Shown: positions 5,629-8,137 of the stretch, in pieces
Layout: each line of letters starts with the position of its first letter
How positions within the stretch are numbered: position 1 is the first letter of the stretch
Source: CAYOVG01 sp964407285
Lineage (GTDB): Bacteria; Desulfobacterota; Syntrophobacteria; Syntrophobacterales; Syntrophobacteraceae
Reading direction: 5' to 3'
DNA length: 8,137 bases
NCBI GenBank assembly: GCA_964407285.1
Contig: CAYOVG010000318.1
Coordinates: forward strand, 1 to 8,137
The notes under the pieces: model-generated
Told to the model about the DNA's origin: nothing
Database searches by the model: none
What the model saw: the letters and a program-made list of their open reading frames with translations, nothing else
Made by a program: the position numbers and the translations under genes

Positions 5629-8137
5629 ATGCATAACGCATCGGATATTCCTCCACAAATAAAGCGCGGCTTCGTCCGCATTCTCAAGGCGGACCGCGAA
5701 ACTGCCGCGGGTTGCGGCTTCTTGCTCTCCAAGGAATATGTCTGCACGTGCGCACACGTGATAAATGCCGCGTTGGATCGTGTATTGACAACGCTGGAAC
5801 CACCTGATGCTCGGGTTTTTCTCACCTTTCCATTCCTTCCGGAAGGTCCGCCGGTTCCGGCCGGGATCAGGGCCGGCTGCTGGAGTCCCATGCGCTCCAT
5901 GGAACCGCCCACGGGCCGGGAGCCGCAGGACATAGCCGTCCTGGAACTCGAGGGCGACCTTCCCCGGGACGCAAAGCCGCTTCTTGTGGCGGAGGATGTC
6001 GATCTATGGGAACACCCGTTCGGCGCCTATGGCTATCCGGCCGAGAAACCCGGCGGAGCATGGGCGACCGGCAGGCTGCTTGACTCGGATGATGCCGGAC
6101 TGATCCAGATCGAAGACACCAAAAAGACCGGGTATTTTGTTCAGCCGGGCTTCAGCGGGACCGCGGTTTGGGATGGACGCCTCGGCCGGGTTGTCGGGAT
6201 GGTCGCGCGGGCCGAACGGGAACCGGAAAAACGCGTGGCCTTCGCCATTTCGATTGCTGCCGTCAGACAGGTTTGTCCCCATGCGTTCACATCCGCCGTC
6301 ACTCCTTTCGAGCGGCTGACGGCCGCGCCGCCGGGATGCCCGCACGGGTACCGGGCGAGTATCCAGGATTTCGTCAGGCTATATCTCGGGACGGAGCGGG
6401 ACCCCAAACCTTTCGGCGGCCGGGATAGGCAAATCGGGATTCTCGACGACCGGCTCGATTCAAACGGGTCCGACCGCTTGCTGGTCGTCGCGCCCGCGGG
6501 CCGCGGGAAGTCAACTCTCCTCGTCCATTGGGCCGCCCAGGTATCCGGGAAGTGGAAGGTCATATTCGTTCCGATCAGCATAAGGAAGCGGACCAATCGT
6601 CCGGAAACGTTTTTCCAGGCGCTTGCCGCTCACCTTGCAGCGGCGACGGGTCAAAGCCTGCCTCCGGCCCCGGTCGGAGCGGCCCAGTTCTACCTCGATA
6701 AGGTTCGCGACTACCTGTACGAATACGACGGCGATCGGGCTGAACCGTTGCTGATCGTCATCGACGGTCTCGACGAGGCGGCCGGTTTCGACGCGTATGA
6801 AGCGCTCTTCCCGGCAACGCGGATGAAACATGTGAAGCTGGTGGTGTCGGCTCGCCTCGTCGCAGGCGCTCCGAATGCCCGAAGATGGCTCGAACGGCTT
6901 GGATGGGATTCTCCCGGCGGTCCGTCGTGTTGCCTGGAAATACCCGGGCTGGATAGAGAAGGGCTTCAGGACGTTCTGGTCAAAATGGGATGCCCCCTGA
7001 CGGAACTGGCCGGGAACGCCGGTATCGTTTCCCGGTTGCTCACGCTCACCGGGGGCGACCCACTGCTTGTCGGTTTGTATGTGGAAGATCTTTGGGGTCG
7101 AAGAGATTCCGTAACACGTCTGACTCCGGAAGACCTGTGCAAAATCGAACCGGGCTTTGGGGGCTATTTCCGAAGGTGGTTCGACGACCAGAGGCAGATC
7201 TGGGGGACCGCTTCCCCTTTGCGCGAACGGGAGACGCTCGGCGTCCTTGCCGTCCTCGGGTGCGCGCTCGGACCGCTTCGCGCCGTCGAGATAGCTCGAC
7301 TGATGCACGTCGTACACGGCCTCGACATCTGTGGAGTACCCCAAATCATCGAGCCGCTGGAAAGGTTCGTGATCGGAAATCCGGATTCCGACGGCTATGT
7401 GCTCAGCCATCCGAAGTTGAGCGATTTTCTGAGCGGCGCCGACAACGGAATCGTGGACGGCGCGCTTGCTCTCAAGACCAAACGGGGCTTTCTGGATTGG
7501 GGCGGAGCTACCCTTGATGGACTGCGGCGGGGTGAAATCAAGCCTGAAGAAACGTCTGAATACCTGCTGCTCTACTACAGCCGGCATCTGATTCGTGAGG
7601 ATGCGGCGGTCACCGACTTCACGGCGCTTGTAGAGCGCGGATGGTGTCGCGCCTGGCGCGCCTATGAGGGAGGCTACAACGGTTTCGCGAGGGACGTAAT
7701 CACCGTATTCGAGGTTCTCCGGAAAGGTGCGCGAGAGGCTCACGGGCAAGGTCATTACGGCGATATTCCATTCCTGGCCGGGCGGATTCATTGTGCGCTC
7801 TGCATTTCGTCGATTCGAAACATCGGATCGAATATCCCGGGGCGACTTCTCAAGCTCGCTCTTGAGCACGGCCTGCTCAGCGAACGACAGGCATTGAATC
7901 TTATCGAACTGAAACGGAAAGATCATGAACGCGCTTCGAGCCTCACAGAAGTTGCTCACTTGATCCATGTTTCCAACATGCCGGTAGCGTTGGAGATTGC
8001 CAGGGCCATCGGTAACGTAGGGGCTCGATCACATGCACTGACGGGTATGGCGGAGCACTTGCCGGAGGACCTCAAGCGGGAGGTGATGGGGGAAGCCCTG
8101 CGGGCGGCCAGGGCCATCGGTGACGAATATGCTCGAT
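5629..8137 (+). CDS. Trypsin-like peptidase / STAND NTPase / tandem-repeat conflict protein (3' end cut off)
   Basis: At least 836 codons run to the window edge without a stop. Residues about 10-218 form a trypsin-fold serine peptidase. The candidate triad is H43 (CTCAHV), D101 (QDIAVLEL) and S176 (PGFSGTAVW). No signal peptide is visible, so it should act in the cytoplasm. A linker with PFGGRDRQ leads into a STAND-type P-loop ATPase with Walker A APAGRGKST (288-296, K294), Walker B LLIVIDGLDEA (to 384), an arginine-bearing sensor-like VVSAR (405-409), and GGDPLL (475-480), resembling the STAND GxP motif. A winged-helix-like segment follows to about residue 610, ending in SHPKLSDFL. Helical sequence then leads to 36-residue repeats from residue 787. 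By analogy with STAND proteins, the repeats would bind a trigger, ATP-driven oligomerisation would follow, and the protease would be the effector. The ATG at 5629 has only a weak GGAA (5618-5621). GTG at 5623 is an alternative. Confidence 0.9.
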   Translation, partial: MHNASDIPPQIKRGFVRILKADRETAAGCGFLLSKEYVCTCAHVINAALDRVLTTLEPPDARVFLTFPFLPEGPPVPAGIRAGCWSPMRSMEPPTGREPQDIAVLELEGDLPRDAKPLLVAEDVDLWEHPFGAYGYPAEKPGGAWATGRLLDSDDAGLIQIEDTKKTGYFVQPGFSGTAVWDGRLGRVVGMVARAEREPEKRVAFAISIAAVRQVCPHAFTSAVTPFERLTAAPPGCPHGYRASIQDFVRLYLGTERDPKPFGGRDRQIGILDDRLDSNGSDRLLVVAPAGRGKSTLLVHWAAQVSGKWKVIFVPISIRKRTNRPETFFQALAAHLAAATGQSLPPAPVGAAQFYLDKVRDYLYEYDGDRAEPLLIVIDGLDEAAGFDAYEALFPATRMKHVKLVVSARLVAGAPNARRWLERLGWDSPGGPSCCLEIPGLDREGLQDVLVKMGCPLTELAGNAGIVSRLLTLTGGDPLLVGLYVEDLWGRRDSVTRLTPEDLCKIEPGFGGYFRRWFDDQRQIWGTASPLRERETLGVLAVLGCALGPLRAVEIARLMHVVHGLDICGVPQIIEPLERFVIGNPDSDGYVLSHPKLSDFLSGADNGIVDGALALKTKRGFLDWGGATLDGLRRGEIKPEETSEYLLLYYSRHLIREDAAVTDFTALVERGWCRAWRAYEGGYNGFARDVITVFEVLRKGAREAHGQGHYGDIPFLAGRIHCALCISSIRNIGSNIPGRLLKLALEHGLLSERQALNLIELKRKDHERASSLTEVAHLIHVSNMPVALEIARAIGNVGARSHALTGMAEHLPEDLKREVMGEALRAARAIGDEYAR
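7987..8137 (+). repeat. Start of a 36-residue (108-bp) tandem repeat array in the STAND protein
   Basis: The first full unit runs 7987-8094, from ALEIARAIG to REVMGE. The second begins at 8095 and is cut by the window end. Across 31 bases (7999-8029 against 8107-8137) the copies differ at only 5 positions, and the first 15 bases (GCCAGGGCCATCGGT) are identical. A more diverged and shorter helix pair just upstream (about 7930-7986) looks like a degenerate first unit. The consensus ALxxARAIG...AR.HALTGMA.HLPE predicts paired helices of a HEAT/TPR-like superhelix, used as the sensor region in STAND proteins. I cannot see the copy number. Confidence 0.85.

Noticed and set aside
4669..5757. Minus-strand open frame spanning the intergenic region and the Trypco1 gene
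   Set aside because: It covers a receiver domain, a promoter-like AT-rich region and a recognisable Trypco1 protein, all on the plus strand. It is a chance open frame.
6511..7968. Long minus-strand open frame opposite the STAND NTPase
   Set aside because: The plus strand encodes Walker A, Walker B and STAND-like motifs continuously through this region. The antisense product has no recognisable fold.
7987..8137. CRISPR array or mobile repeat as explanation for the 108-bp periodicity
   Set aside because: The repeats are in frame, encode a regular 36-residue helical unit and lack unique spacers, so they are protein repeats.

Overview
This GC-rich (by eye about 60%) bacterial window holds two blocks, all on the + strand. 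The first (1-5097) is a tightly packed two-component signalling cluster. It contains the 3' part of a membrane-bound, periplasm-sensing histidine kinase, a single-domain response regulator, and a soluble hybrid kinase with two PAS domains and a C-terminal receiver. The genes are 3 and 29 bases apart, so they are probably co-transcribed. None of the visible proteins has a DNA-binding output domain. Periplasmic-sensor kinases and PAS-rich hybrid kinases with GC-rich coding DNA of this style suggest a deltaproteobacterium-like (Desulfobacterota, for example Syntrophobacter-type) host. That is an impression from sequence style, not a demonstrated assignment.

A 159-base AT-richer intergenic region (5098-5256) follows. 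It holds a candidate -10 element, two copies of a 7-base word spaced exactly 10 bases apart, an imperfect inverted repeat and a strong Shine-Dalgarno sequence. It is the only visible place where a new transcription unit could start.

The second block (5257-8137, running off the window) is the most interesting part. A 109-residue protein matches the trypsin-co-occurring domain family (Trypco1, also called the CU044_2847 family). It is followed 42 bases later, in the same reading frame, by a very large open gene with no stop before the window ends. That gene encodes, in order, a trypsin-like serine peptidase (candidate triad H43, D101, S176), a STAND-class P-loop NTPase (Walker A 288-296, Walker B 375-384), a winged-helix-like region, an alpha-helical region, and the start of a 36-residue tandem repeat array that is still similar at the DNA level. 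This is the architecture predicted for NTP-dependent biological conflict systems (immunity or programmed cell death). In that model the repeats sense an invader-derived ligand, the STAND NTPase oligomerises, and the protease is the effector, with Trypco1 as a dedicated partner of unknown biochemical role. The sensing and killing roles are inference; the domain architecture is read directly from the sequence.

I saw no RNA genes, CRISPR arrays, insertion sequences or convincing intrinsic terminators. Large open frames on the minus strand are shadows of the GC-rich genes.
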